From NCBI RefSeq assembly GCF_022539255.1, contig NZ_JAKZBV010000001.1, positions 3,782,001 to 3,846,000 of the forward strand: a stretch of DNA of 64,000 nucleotides. Direction: 5' to 3'. Made by a program: the position numbers and the translations under genes. The notes beneath the pieces were generated by a model, which had not been told where the DNA came from, ran no database searches, and saw nothing but the letters and a program-made list of their open reading frames with translations. This DNA is from Sinomonas terrae (lineage in GTDB: Bacteria; Actinomycetota; Actinomycetes; Actinomycetales; Micrococcaceae). Position 1 is the first letter of the stretch. The number at the start of each line of letters is the position of its first letter. Positions 48,466 to 57,132 of this stretch are shown piece after piece.

Positions 48466-49394
48466 CCGGGAAGGCGGGATCCGGAGCCGGGCCCCTATCG
48501 TGTGTGCGGCTAGACGCCGTCGGCGGGCTCGAGCCTGACGCTGTTCTCGGCAGCCTCGCGGCCCACACTGTGCCCGGAGCGGAGCAGACGGACGTCGAAG
48601 CCCGCACGCATTCACGGCTGATCTCCGGCCCGCGCGGGCCGCGACGAGTCTTCCTTCGGCTCGACGAGGGCGGGATTGACCTCGAGGTCGAAGCTGATCA
48701 CGGAGTCGAGGCTCCCTTGCCCGTCGGTCCTGACGAGCTGCTGGCCCTGTCAGACATCGTCCGAGCATGGTTCGATCTCGATACCGACCTCGATCCGGTC
48801 CACCGCGCCCTCGGCACCGACCCCCTGCTCGCACCGCTCATGGCATCGCGGCCGGACCTTCGAGTCATCGGCACGCCAGACCGGTTTCAGAGCGCGGTGA
48901 CCACTGTCCTTGGCCAACAGGTCTCTCTGGCCGCAGGCAGGACCTTTGCCGGCCGTCTGGTCAGTGCCTATGGCGCGCCTGCGGCCGGTGGGCTTCGGCG
49001 CTTCCCCGAAGCGCAGTCGCTTGCAGAAGTTGGTGCCGAGGAACTCCGCGCCGTCGTCGGGCTCACCGGTGCCCGTGCACGGACGGTCCTCTCCCTCGCC
49101 CAAGCGTGGTTGGCCTCGGAAGACTCATCTGGCACGGCCACGCGCGAGGAACTCCTAGCGGTTCCTGGCATCGGTCCGTGGACCGTCGACTACCTCGCGG
49201 TCCGCTTCGGAGACCGCGACGCGTTCGCACCGGGAGATCTTGTCCTGCGTCGAGCCCTCGGGGGAATCACGGCGAAGCAAGCAAGCGAACGGGCCGAAGC
49301 GTGGCGCCCCTACCGCGCGTACGCCCTCATGCACCTGTGGACGCACACGGCGTACGCGCGGCGAGGTGTCAGCCCTGCCCAGCCGGTTCCCTAG
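48462..49394 (+). CDS. alkA: DNA-3-methyladenine glycosylase II (AlkA-like)
   Basis: A 310-residue HhH-GPD glycosylase with an AlkA-type N-terminal beta domain (about 10-115). The hairpin VPGIGPWTVDYLAVRFG and catalytic Asp259 in DAFAPGDLVLRRAL are clear. The transcriptional Ada domains that are often fused to AlkA in actinobacteria are missing: there is no N-terminal Cys4 zinc domain and no AraC helix-turn-helix. GTG at 48462 overlaps the tag stop. The 3' end overlaps the convergent surE gene by 26 bases. Confidence 0.92.
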   Translation: MTGKAGSGAGPLSCVRLDAVGGLEPDAVLGSLAAHTVPGAEQTDVEARTHSRLISGPRGPRRVFLRLDEGGIDLEVEADHGVEAPLPVGPDELLALSDIVRAWFDLDTDLDPVHRALGTDPLLAPLMASRPDLRVIGTPDRFQSAVTTVLGQQVSLAAGRTFAGRLVSAYGAPAAGGLRRFPEAQSLAEVGAEELRAVVGLTGARARTVLSLAQAWLASEDSSGTATREELLAVPGIGPWTVDYLAVRFGDRDAFAPGDLVLRRALGGITAKQASERAEAWRPYRAYALMHLWTHTAYARRGVSPAQPVP

Positions 49395-50202
49395 CGTCCT
49401 CGCCGGCCGTTCCTTGGTCCGCGCCCTGTGCCGGACGCTCCGGGAGCTCTCCCCTGAGGGCCGCCGAGTTGATGGCCTGGAGCGCGGTAACGGGTGCGAA
49501 TCCTTCGGCAAGGAGCGCGAAATCGGTGCCTTCCTCCGCGACTTCTCGGGTGTCCGAGATGGACAGGCGAACATGCTGCTGACCGCGCTCGGCCAGCACC
49601 GTCTGAACGATGCCGAACGAAGCGAGCGACGCCTCGCGGTAGGTGGGGGTTCCCTCCCGATTGGGCACGTTGAGGTTGAGTACCGTCCCCGCAGGATGCT
49701 CAAGCAGGAACTCCATCAGGCCCATCGCAGCGTCGGCTGCGACTTCCCACTCGAGACGTTCGGGGTTGATCCCGGTATCCAGCGAAACTGCGAGCGCCCG
49801 CGCGCCGTTGGAACCTGCGGTCAGTGCCGCGCCGACCGTTCCCGAGTGCAGGATGACGGTTCCGACGTTGGCTCCGCGGTTGACCCCGGAGAGGACGATT
49901 TCGGGGACCGGACCGAACGCTCCGTGGGAGGCGATCATCGAAATGAACCCGGGCGTCCCGTGGACTGCGAAGGCCTCGACACCGTCGAGACCGGGCAACT
50001 CCCGCCGCTCAATGCGGATTCTGCCCTCGTCCTCGACCGCGGTGATGGAGGCGCTGCTGCCGCTCGACTCCCGGGCGGGCGCAGCAATGGTCACTTTGAA
50101 GCCGTGATCGCGGGCGCGCCCCGCCAAGGTGTGAAGCCCCGGGGACTGGATGCCGTCGTCGTTCGTGACGAGCACGGTCCGCGCTGTATTTGCCTGGGTC
50201 AT
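49369..50202 (-). CDS. surE: 5'/3'-nucleotidase SurE
   Basis: A 277-residue phosphatase acting on nucleoside monophosphates under stress. The metal-binding VTNDDGIQSPG at the N-terminus, APARESSGSSASI and LSGVNRGANVG are the family motifs. The C-terminal 30 residues are acidic, polar and probably disordered. ATG overlaps the stop of the PfkB kinase gene (ATGA), so the two are one operon. Confidence 0.93.
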   Translation of the reverse strand: MTQANTARTVLVTNDDGIQSPGLHTLAGRARDHGFKVTIAAPARESSGSSASITAVEDEGRIRIERRELPGLDGVEAFAVHGTPGFISMIASHGAFGPVPEIVLSGVNRGANVGTVILHSGTVGAALTAGSNGARALAVSLDTGINPERLEWEVAADAAMGLMEFLLEHPAGTVLNLNVPNREGTPTYREASLASFGIVQTVLAERGQQHVRLSISDTREVAEEGTDFALLAEGFAPVTALQAINSAALRGELPERPAQGADQGTAGEDAREPAGQG

Positions 50203-51218
50203 TGGACCTTCGCCTTCCGTGCCAAATCCTCGGGGCTGGCCTGCTCGATCGGCCCAGTCTGTCTCCCCTCGTCGAAGGGCGCGACCTCGATGAGGGCGGC
50301 CAGCCGGCGGATGCTGTCCGCGTCGCCGCTGCCGAGGCCGTGCCTCGTGACGTTGTTCGCTCCTGCGGAGGCGCCGAGGATCACTGCAGTCTCGACGCTT
50401 TCTCCGGCTGCAAGGGCCGCGGCGATGGCGCCGGTCATGGAATCCCCGGCGCCGTGCTCATCCACGACCTGGAGTTCGGGGACTCTGATTTCGGAGACGT
50501 TGTCCTCATCCAGGAACAGAGCAGGTTGCGCACCCCGTGTCAGGACCACGGCTTTCGCACCGTCGGCAGCCATGGAGCGCATCGCCCGGACGAGTTCGTC
50601 GGGGTCGTCGCTCTCGGCCCGGCCGCTCGCCATCATCTCGTTGTGCGCCACTTTCACGAGCTCGAGACCGCCTGAGATCGCCGCTTCGAGCCGGTCGCCG
50701 GAGAGGTCGGCGATGACGCGGCATCCTCCCGAGCGGAGATCAGAGGCGAGCCTGCGGTACATGTCGACGGGCACGGCATCGTCGCGTGGAGCTCCGCTCA
50801 GGACGGCAGTCTTGGCGAGGAGCCCTTCGCGGAGAACGAGGCCGTGGAGCTCGTCGAGTTCGTGCCGCGAGAGACGGTCCCCGGGGGCCGCTGCGATCTC
50901 GTCCCGGTGTCCCGCCCGCCGATCATGCACGTAGGCGCTGCTGGCAGCGTGACCGGAGACCGACCTGACATGGATTCCCTCGTCCTCCAGCAGGTGGCCG
51001 ATCACGCGCCCGGTCTCCCCCGAGAGCAGAGCACAGTATTCGACGCTGCTGCCCAGCAACTTCGCCATCCGCGCTTGCCAGACCCCCTGCCCGCCAGCGT
51101 GCAGGTGGATGTCCGGAGCTCCTTCAACCTCCTCGATCGTGACGGTCAGCGTCGGGGTCGGGGCGAAGACGACGACGTCCACGGGCGGCGCTTCGGCGCC
51201 TGGCTGTTGGTCTTCCAC
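50199..51218 (-). CDS. PfkB-family sugar kinase (1-phosphofructokinase-like)
   Basis: A 339-residue ribokinase-fold kinase. VFAPTPTLTVTIEEVEG and HAGGQGVWQARMAKLLG mirror the substrate-binding start of FruK/LacC-type kinases (in which NPALD and GGKG are usual), and DEHGAGDSMTGAIAAALA holds the catalytic Asp of GAGD. The altered GGQGV suggests a different phosphosugar. GTG at 51218 has AGGAGGA directly upstream; the frame continues through the tRNA-Ser region and is not coding there. Coupled to surE, so it may act in nucleotide or sugar-phosphate salvage. Confidence 0.87.
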   Translation of the reverse strand: MEDQQPGAEAPPVDVVVFAPTPTLTVTIEEVEGAPDIHLHAGGQGVWQARMAKLLGSSVEYCALLSGETGRVIGHLLEDEGIHVRSVSGHAASSAYVHDRRAGHRDEIAAAPGDRLSRHELDELHGLVLREGLLAKTAVLSGAPRDDAVPVDMYRRLASDLRSGGCRVIADLSGDRLEAAISGGLELVKVAHNEMMASGRAESDDPDELVRAMRSMAADGAKAVVLTRGAQPALFLDEDNVSEIRVPELQVVDEHGAGDSMTGAIAAALAAGESVETAVILGASAGANNVTRHGLGSGDADSIRRLAALIEVAPFDEGRQTGPIEQASPEDLARKAKVQ

Positions 51219-51368
51219 GGCTCCTCCTAGGGTGAGCGCGGTGAACTGTCTCGGGGGCGTATTACCCCCGCGGCTGGGACCTACCCCATCGACGACGACG
51301 GCAATCAAGCGCGCCCGAGGAGCCCGGTTTGGACTGGAGGCGCCATCCCGGTAGAGTAGATGCCTGCT

Positions 51369-51455
51369 GGTGGTGTGTCCGAGCGGCCGAAGGTGCATCA
51401 CTCGAAATGATGTTTGGTGTAAAAGCCAACGGGGGTTCAAATCCCTCCACCACCG
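51369..51455 (+). tRNA. tRNA-Ser (anticodon CGA)
   Basis: Acceptor GGTGGTG/CACCACC, anticodon stem CATCA/TGATG around loop CTCGAAA (CGA), a long variable arm (TTGGTGTAAAAGCCAA) typical of serine tRNAs, T arm GGGGG-TTCAAAT-CCCTC and discriminator G at 51455. CCA is not encoded (CCCA follows). Confidence 0.97.
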
Positions 51456-51463
51456 CCCAGCAC

Positions 51464-51507
51464 GAAGGCCCCTGCTTCCCAGCAACAGCAAGGAAGCAGG
51501 GGCCTTC
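51464..51507 (+). terminator. Terminator after tRNA-Ser
   Basis: A perfect 16-bp stem, GAAGGCCCCTGCTTCC and its complement at 51492-51507, with a 12-base loop, starts nine bases after the tRNA. Confidence 0.9.
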
Positions 51508-51643
51508 GCCGTCTCCGCTTACGGGCCCGCCAGCACGCTTTGGGCGCACCCTGGGTGAGACGGCGTCATCCTGAGCGGGGCGGGCAAAGACAGACCCCCG
51601 AAAAATAGCCGGAGAGTTCTCAAAATTGAATTATGCCGACGCG

Positions 51644-51673
51644 TTGACGGAATAAATCGGCCGTTCCTACGCT
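51644..51673 (+). promoter_or_regulatory. Leaderless promoter of the ROK gene and sulfatase locus
   Basis: TTGACG (51644-51649), 18 bases, TACGCT (51668-51673), six bases, GTG at 51680. This is the best -35/-10 pair in the window. AT-rich TCAA-AA-TTGA just upstream (51620-51629) and GGAA/TTCC flanking the spacer could serve ROK autoregulation. Confidence 0.65.
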
Positions 51674-51679
51674 GACACC

Positions 51680-52882
51680 GTGCATAAGCCCAACGACGTG
51701 CCGTACCTAATTCGACGCACGCATGAAGAGCGGATTCTCGCGACTCTCCGGGAGAATGGGCCGCTCACCCGATCAGAGCTCGAAAAGCGGGTCGGGCTCT
51801 CGCGCACCACTCTCTCGGACATTACCGCCGCCCTTCTGCGCCGAGGCGCGCTCGTGGAAAGGGAGCACCAAGTCGAGCGCCGGGGGCGTGGGCGCCCCGC
51901 GGCCCGGCTCGCGCTCGACCCCTCCTCGGGGCAGTTCCTAGGCGTCGATTTCGGCCATCGGCGGGTGCACATCGCGGTGGTGAACGCCTCCAACGAGATC
52001 ATCGTCTCGGGCGAACGCGCCTACGCGAGCGAAACGCCTTGGAGTGAGCGGGTGGACGCGACACTCGATCTTGTCGAGGAACTCACCCGCACGGCGCGAG
52101 TCGGACTTCTCGCACTCGAGGGGATCGGCATCGGCGTTCCTGGACCGTTGAGCACTGCCTTTGGGGGACTGGAGCGGGCATCCCCACTGTGGCGGGCGCA
52201 GGGCCGAGATGAACTGCTCGACCTCATCCGCACCCAGTTCGCGGCGCGCTACGCGGCCCCGCTGACACTGGACAACAACACACGGCTCGCCGCATTGGGA
52301 GAAGCGGTATGGGGTCAGTCCTCGGAGACTGACAGCCTGCTGTTCATCCGCCTCTCCGATGGCGTGGGCGGCGGACTCGTTGTCGGAGGACGCCTGATCT
52401 CGGGCGCTTCCGCCGCTGCGGGAGAGATCGGCCACGTGACGGTAGAGCCGGAGGGGCTCCAGTGCTGGTGCGGGAAGAATGGCTGCCTCGAGACGGTGGC
52501 ATCTGTCCCGGCCATCCGCGAGCGTCTCGCAGTGCTGCAACAACGTCCCGGTCTCGGAGGGCAGGCGGACGTGATCCGCAGGGCCGCCGAGGCCACGGGC
52601 CGCGTACTTGCCGCGATAGCCGTCGTGATGGATCCCCGGGACGTCGTCATCGCGGGCGACGTCCTGCGCTTCCCGGGGTTCGCCGAGGCGGCGAGCAGCG
52701 CGTTCGCACGAGAGGCCCTGCCCGTCGGCGCCGGCTCCAGGCTTCGCGTCTCGACCCTACGCGACGAAGCAGGCGCCCTTGGCGCGATCACGGCCGCCTT
52801 CCACCGCTCGCCCCTGCTCTTCGGATACCCCGGTCTCGCAGCAATCCCCAACCCCATTGACCCAGAACGCCTGCACGCATGA
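51680..52882 (+). CDS. ROK-family transcriptional regulator
   Basis: A 400-residue NagC/XylR-type regulator: N-terminal winged helix (about 15-75, NGPLTRSELEKRVGLSRTTL) and a C-terminal ROK sugar-kinase fold (about 85-390) with GVDFGHRRVHIAVV, the ligand loop DNNTRLAALGEAVWG, and the zinc site GEIGHVTVEPEGLQCWCGKNGC (cysteines C-x-C-x4-C). The phosphate-binding DxGxT is altered to DFGHR, as expected for a regulator. ROK repressors usually bind a sugar or phosphosugar, hinting that the imported sulfate ester is carbohydrate-based. It heads and probably controls the operon; a distal ATG at 52879 would overlap its stop. Confidence 0.92.
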   Translation: MHKPNDVPYLIRRTHEERILATLRENGPLTRSELEKRVGLSRTTLSDITAALLRRGALVEREHQVERRGRGRPAARLALDPSSGQFLGVDFGHRRVHIAVVNASNEIIVSGERAYASETPWSERVDATLDLVEELTRTARVGLLALEGIGIGVPGPLSTAFGGLERASPLWRAQGRDELLDLIRTQFAARYAAPLTLDNNTRLAALGEAVWGQSSETDSLLFIRLSDGVGGGLVVGGRLISGASAAAGEIGHVTVEPEGLQCWCGKNGCLETVASVPAIRERLAVLQQRPGLGGQADVIRRAAEATGRVLAAIAVVMDPRDVVIAGDVLRFPGFAEAASSAFAREALPVGAGSRLRVSTLRDEAGALGAITAAFHRSPLLFGYPGLAAIPNPIDPERLHA

Positions 52883-52899
52883 CACGACAAGGAGAACCG

Positions 52900-53712
52900 A
52901 TGACCACCCTCGCAAGCGAGCGTTTGCCTGTCGAGGAGGGCAACGCACCCCCAGCGCTCCCTGGCAGAAGAAGACGAATGCCGTCGTGGGCGCTCACGAC
53001 CATCGCCATCGTGGTGGGCATTGGAGTGTTCTGGCTGCTCTCGAGCTTCACCATCATCCCCAGCCCGCCGGCGGTAATCGCCCAGATGTTCGCTCTCGCG
53101 GCGGATGGGACGCTCTTCGGCGACATCGGTGCAAGCCTTGCCCGTGTGCTAGTCGGCTTCCTGCTTGGGACTCTGCTCGCCATCCCCGTCGGCTTCCTCA
53201 TGGGCTGGTACAGCACGGTCCGCGGATTGCTGCATCCGTGGGTCCAGTTCGTCCGGATGATTCCGCCGCTCGCGATCCTTCCACTGTCGATCGTGGTTCT
53301 CGGCACAGGCGAAACCGCGCGCGTGTTCGTCATCTTCCTCGCGTCGTTCCTGGCCGCCATCGTGGCGACCTTCCAAGGCGTCCTGAGCGTGGACCGCACG
53401 CTCATCAATGCCGCTCGGGTCCTAGGGGCCAAGGACGGAACCATCTTCCTCCGCGTCGTCGTCCCAGCCTCCTCACCCTTCATCTTCGTCGGCATGCGAG
53501 TCGGCTTGGGCTCGTCGTGGGCGACCCTCGTCGCATCAGAGCTCATCGCGGCCCAGCAGGGCCTCGGGTTCCGGATGCAGCAGGCGCAGCTCTTCTTCGA
53601 CCTGCCGACCATTTTCGTCTCCATCATCTTCATCGGCCTGCTCGGTCTCCTCATGGACCGCCTGCTCATGGCCGTCGAACGGAAAGTGACCTCGTGGCAG
53701 GAACGCCGATGA
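52900..53712 (+). CDS. ABC transporter permease, SsuC/TauC type
   Basis: A 270-residue permease with six hydrophobic segments and the EAA-loop NAARVLGAKDGTIFLRVVVPAS. SSFTIIPSPPAVIAQM and PPLAILPLSIVVLGTGE are typical of nitrate/sulfonate/taurine permeases. AAGGAGAA before ATG 52900 sets the start; ATG 52879 lies 21 bases upstream. It should import an organosulfur or organosulfate compound with the next two genes. Confidence 0.9.
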   Translation: MTTLASERLPVEEGNAPPALPGRRRRMPSWALTTIAIVVGIGVFWLLSSFTIIPSPPAVIAQMFALAADGTLFGDIGASLARVLVGFLLGTLLAIPVGFLMGWYSTVRGLLHPWVQFVRMIPPLAILPLSIVVLGTGETARVFVIFLASFLAAIVATFQGVLSVDRTLINAARVLGAKDGTIFLRVVVPASSPFIFVGMRVGLGSSWATLVASELIAAQQGLGFRMQQAQLFFDLPTIFVSIIFIGLLGLLMDRLLMAVERKVTSWQERR

Positions 53713-54524
53713 CCCCCAAAATCGCCGTCAACGGCCTGAAGAAGGTATTCCCCCTCGGGAAGGAGGAGTTCACCGCCCTCGGAGGTGTCGATCTCGATAT
53801 CGCCGACGGGGAGTTCGTGACTCTCGTCGGCCCTTCCGGATGCGGCAAGTCGACGCTCATGAACATCGTCGCAGGGCTTGAGACCCCGACGGCCGGCTCC
53901 GTTCTCGTCGACGGGCAGCCGGTGGACGGGCCGAGCCCGGAGCGCGGCGTGATCTTCCAGCAGTACGCCCTCTTCCCGTGGTTGACCGTCCGGAAGAACG
54001 TCGAGTTCGGTCTCCAAGTCTCCGGCATCCCCGCGGCTGAGCGCCGGGAACGTGCCCAGCACTTCATCGACCTGGTCGGCCTGACCACGCACGCGGACCA
54101 GCTTCCGAAGGCACTTTCGGGCGGGATGAAGCAGCGGACCGCGCTCGCGCGCGCCTACGCTGTCGATCCGCAGCTGCTGTTGATGGACGAGCCTTTCGGC
54201 GCCCTCGACGCGCTCACCCGCGTCAACCTTCAAGATCGGCTCCTGCGAACTTGGCAGGAGGAGCGGCGAACCATCCTCTTCGTCACCCACGACGTGGAAG
54301 AGGCGGTCTACCTCGCGACCCGCGTCGTCGTCATGGCCGCGCGCCCCGGTCGAATCTTCGAGGTCATCAATGTTGACCTGCCGGCCGCCCGAAACGAAGA
54401 AACCCGTCTGTCACCGGAGTTCGCAGCTATCAAGAACAGGGTCTGGCGCGCGGTCTATCACCAGCCCGTGGGGGCGAACACGCACGACGACGCCGACCTC
54501 GCCTTGGGTGCGCACCACCCCTGA
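53709..54524 (+). CDS. ABC transporter ATP-binding protein, SsuB/TauB type
   Basis: A 271-residue ATPase. Walker A GPSGCGKST, Q-loop QQYALFPW, signature LSGGMKQR, Walker B LLLMDEPFGALDA and switch His in FVTHDVEEAVYLA are all intact. The ATG overlaps the permease stop (ATGA). The C-terminal extension is acidic and ends in AHHP. It powers uptake through the preceding permease. Confidence 0.94.
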   Translation: MTPKIAVNGLKKVFPLGKEEFTALGGVDLDIADGEFVTLVGPSGCGKSTLMNIVAGLETPTAGSVLVDGQPVDGPSPERGVIFQQYALFPWLTVRKNVEFGLQVSGIPAAERRERAQHFIDLVGLTTHADQLPKALSGGMKQRTALARAYAVDPQLLLMDEPFGALDALTRVNLQDRLLRTWQEERRTILFVTHDVEEAVYLATRVVVMAARPGRIFEVINVDLPAARNEETRLSPEFAAIKNRVWRAVYHQPVGANTHDDADLALGAHHP

Positions 54525-54610
54525 GCACTACGACGAGCATCGCACCCAAGTCCCGTTCGACCCATCACACCGAAGCTCGACCCCTCACCCCCGAGAAGGA
54601 AGCACACCAC

Positions 54611-55639
54611 ATGCGGTCTATACGAGCACGCCTGGGCATCGCCCTGGCCGCAGGAGCACTCCTCCTATCCCTGGCTGGCTGCGGCAATGGATCGGCCAAT
54701 GCCGGTTCGGCCGGATCCGGTCCGGCCTGCAAGTCGATGACGAACGTCAACTTCGGCTACATCGGCGACTTCAACGGCACGAGCCTGCTCGCCATTGCCA
54801 AGGACAAGGGCATGTGGGCGCAGCACTGCCTCAACGTGAACACCGAAGTCTTCACCAATGGTCCGCTGCAGATCACTGCCATGGCTTCAGGGAGCCTCGA
54901 CTTCGGGTACATCGGTCCCGGTGCGCTGTGGCTCCCGGCTTCGGGGAAGGCGAAGATCGTCGCCGTCGACACTTTCACCAACGCCGACCGCATCGTGGCC
55001 CTCCCCGGCCGCGGCATCAAGACCCTCGCCGATCTCAAGGGCAAAAAGGTCGCCTATCCGAAGGGCACCTCAGGTGAAATGATCCTGCGGCTCGGCCTCG
55101 AGAAGGCTGGCCTGACGATGAACGACATCAACGCCACACCACTGGACTACTCGACGCTCACCTCGGCGCTCGCCGCGGGACAGTTCGACGCTGCCGGCTT
55201 CGGCTACCCTCAGCTCACCACGGTGAAGGCACGGCAGCCCGGCATCCTCGAGCTGGCCCAGGACTCCGACTTCGCAAGCCAAATGAGCTTCATCACCGCG
55301 TTCGTCGCCCGGGACAACCTGCCGAGCACCAATCCGACGATGGTCGAGGCCGTCCTCGCCACTCTCAAGGAAGCCAACGACTACCGTCTGGCGCACCGTG
55401 ACGAGGCCATCCAGCTCGTCTCCCAGACAACTCATGTTCCTGTGGCGCAGGTGACCACCGACGCTAGCTTCGACCAGCTGGAGTCCACGTCATCACTCGA
55501 GGTTTCGAGCAAGTCCGGCGACGTCGAAAAGTGGCTCAACGCGTTCGGCAAGTACTTCGTCTCGGTCGGAACGCTCACCCAGCCGGGCGACGCGAAGGAC
55601 TACTACACCGCGGACCTCTACGACAAGGCAGGACATTGA
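54611..55639 (+). CDS. Substrate-binding lipoprotein of the sulfonate/sulfate-ester ABC transporter
   Basis: A 342-residue SsuA/TauA-type binding protein. Signal peptide with lipobox LAGC (Cys about 23), mature start rich in Gly/Ser/Ala. VNFGYIGDFNGTSLLAIAKD and ASGSLDFGYIGPGALW are the two-domain hinge signatures, and the ligand pocket is formed by GPLQITAM and PKGTSGEM. AAGGAAGC before the ATG. Its stop overlaps the TTG of the sulfatase. Ligand likely an organosulfate, by context. Confidence 0.88.
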   Translation: MRSIRARLGIALAAGALLLSLAGCGNGSANAGSAGSGPACKSMTNVNFGYIGDFNGTSLLAIAKDKGMWAQHCLNVNTEVFTNGPLQITAMASGSLDFGYIGPGALWLPASGKAKIVAVDTFTNADRIVALPGRGIKTLADLKGKKVAYPKGTSGEMILRLGLEKAGLTMNDINATPLDYSTLTSALAAGQFDAAGFGYPQLTTVKARQPGILELAQDSDFASQMSFITAFVARDNLPSTNPTMVEAVLATLKEANDYRLAHRDEAIQLVSQTTHVPVAQVTTDASFDQLESTSSLEVSSKSGDVEKWLNAFGKYFVSVGTLTQPGDAKDYYTADLYDKAGH

Positions 55640-57132
55640 CGCGCCGCAACATCCTCTTCCTGCTCACCGATCAGCATCGGGTCGACACCCTTGGCTGCTA
55701 CGGCAATGCGCAGATCAACACGCCTGCCCTCGACCGGTTGGCGGCCACCGGCACACGCTTCGACCGCTGGTACACCCCGACCGCGATCTGCACGCCTGCG
55801 CGCGCCAGCCTCCTGACGGGGTATGCGCCGTTCCGCCATCGCCTCCTCGCGAACTATGAGCGGAACGTCGGGTACTTGGAGGACCTGGGTGACGGGCAGT
55901 TCACGTTCGCCCGCGCCCTCCAAGAGGCGGGCTACCGCACGGGCTTGGTCGGCAAATGGCATGTGGGCACGAACAAATCCGCCGCGGACTACGGATTCGA
56001 GGGACCCACGCTGCCGGGGTGGCACAACCCGGTCGACAGCCCCGACTACCTCGCCTACCTAGCCGAGCGTGGGCTGCCGCCGTACGAGATCAGTGACCGG
56101 ATCCGCGGGGTGCTGCCCAATGGCAGCCCCGGCAACCTTCTGGCGGCCCGACTGCACCAGCCGGAGGAAGCGACGTTCGAGCATTACCTCGCCGACCGCG
56201 CGATCGAGATGCTCCGCGATTACGCAGAGGGCCGGATGCTGGAGGGAACCCCGTTCTTCCTCGGTCTGCACTACTTCGGCCCGCACCTCCCGTATCTGCT
56301 GCCGGACGAATACTTCGACATGTATGACCCCAAGCGGATCGAACTGCCCGCCTCTGTCCAGGAGAGCTTCCTCGGCAAGCCGCCCGTACAGCAGAACTAC
56401 AGCAAGCACTGGACGTTCGACACGATCCCCCTCGACGTCAGCCGCAAGCTCATCGCGATCTATTGGGGCTACGTGACGATGATCGACCGCCAGCTCGGAC
56501 GCGTCCTGGATACCCTCGACGAGCTGGGGCTCGCGGACGACACGGCGGTGTTCTTCTCGAGCGACCACGGCGAGTTCACGGGTGCGCACAGGCTCCACGA
56601 CAAGGGCCCCGCGATGTATGAGGACATCTACCGGACCGCGGGGATCGTCCGCGTGCCGGGGATGCCGCCGGGCCAGGTGAGCGACGAGTTCGTGACGCTC
56701 ACGGACGCCACCGCGACCATCCTTGCGCTCGCCGACGTCGACCCCGCTCCCGCCGTCGACTCCCGGAATCTGCTTCCGCTGGTCGCCGGTGAGCCAGTCG
56801 TGTGGGAAGACGACGTCCTGTGCGAGTTCCACGGGCACCACTTCCCGTACCCGCAGCGGATGCTGCGGGACCGGCGGTACAAGCTCGTGGTGAACCCCGA
56901 GTCGGTGAACGAGCTCTATGATCTGGAGGCTGATCCGGACGAGCTGCACAACCGTTATGAACACCCCGAACTCGCCCCCGTCCGAGAGCGGATGATGCGG
57001 CGGCTGTATTCGGCGCTCGTGGAACGAGGGGACAATTTCTACCACTGGATGACGTCAATGTACGACGTCGGCGGGGTCGGCTACGACCCCAGCATGAGTG
57101 GGCTCGACGCCGGCAGCTACCCGGTGCTATGA
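55636..57132 (+). CDS. Type I (formylglycine) sulfatase, cytoplasmic
   Basis: A 498-residue alkaline-phosphatase-fold sulfatase. Cys52 in ICTPARASLLTGY is the CxPxR site to be oxidised to formylglycine. Metal ligands are FLLTDQHR and, later, SSDHGEFTGAHR; KWHVG supplies the conserved Lys/His. There is no signal peptide, so substrate is desulfated inside after import. TTG at 55636 overlaps the binding-protein stop and follows AAGGCAGGA. C-terminal region has YKLVVNPESVNELYDLEAD, typical of sulfatases. Confidence 0.93.
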   Translation: MTRRNILFLLTDQHRVDTLGCYGNAQINTPALDRLAATGTRFDRWYTPTAICTPARASLLTGYAPFRHRLLANYERNVGYLEDLGDGQFTFARALQEAGYRTGLVGKWHVGTNKSAADYGFEGPTLPGWHNPVDSPDYLAYLAERGLPPYEISDRIRGVLPNGSPGNLLAARLHQPEEATFEHYLADRAIEMLRDYAEGRMLEGTPFFLGLHYFGPHLPYLLPDEYFDMYDPKRIELPASVQESFLGKPPVQQNYSKHWTFDTIPLDVSRKLIAIYWGYVTMIDRQLGRVLDTLDELGLADDTAVFFSSDHGEFTGAHRLHDKGPAMYEDIYRTAGIVRVPGMPPGQVSDEFVTLTDATATILALADVDPAPAVDSRNLLPLVAGEPVVWEDDVLCEFHGHHFPYPQRMLRDRRYKLVVNPESVNELYDLEADPDELHNRYEHPELAPVRERMMRRLYSALVERGDNFYHWMTSMYDVGGVGYDPSMSGLDAGSYPVL

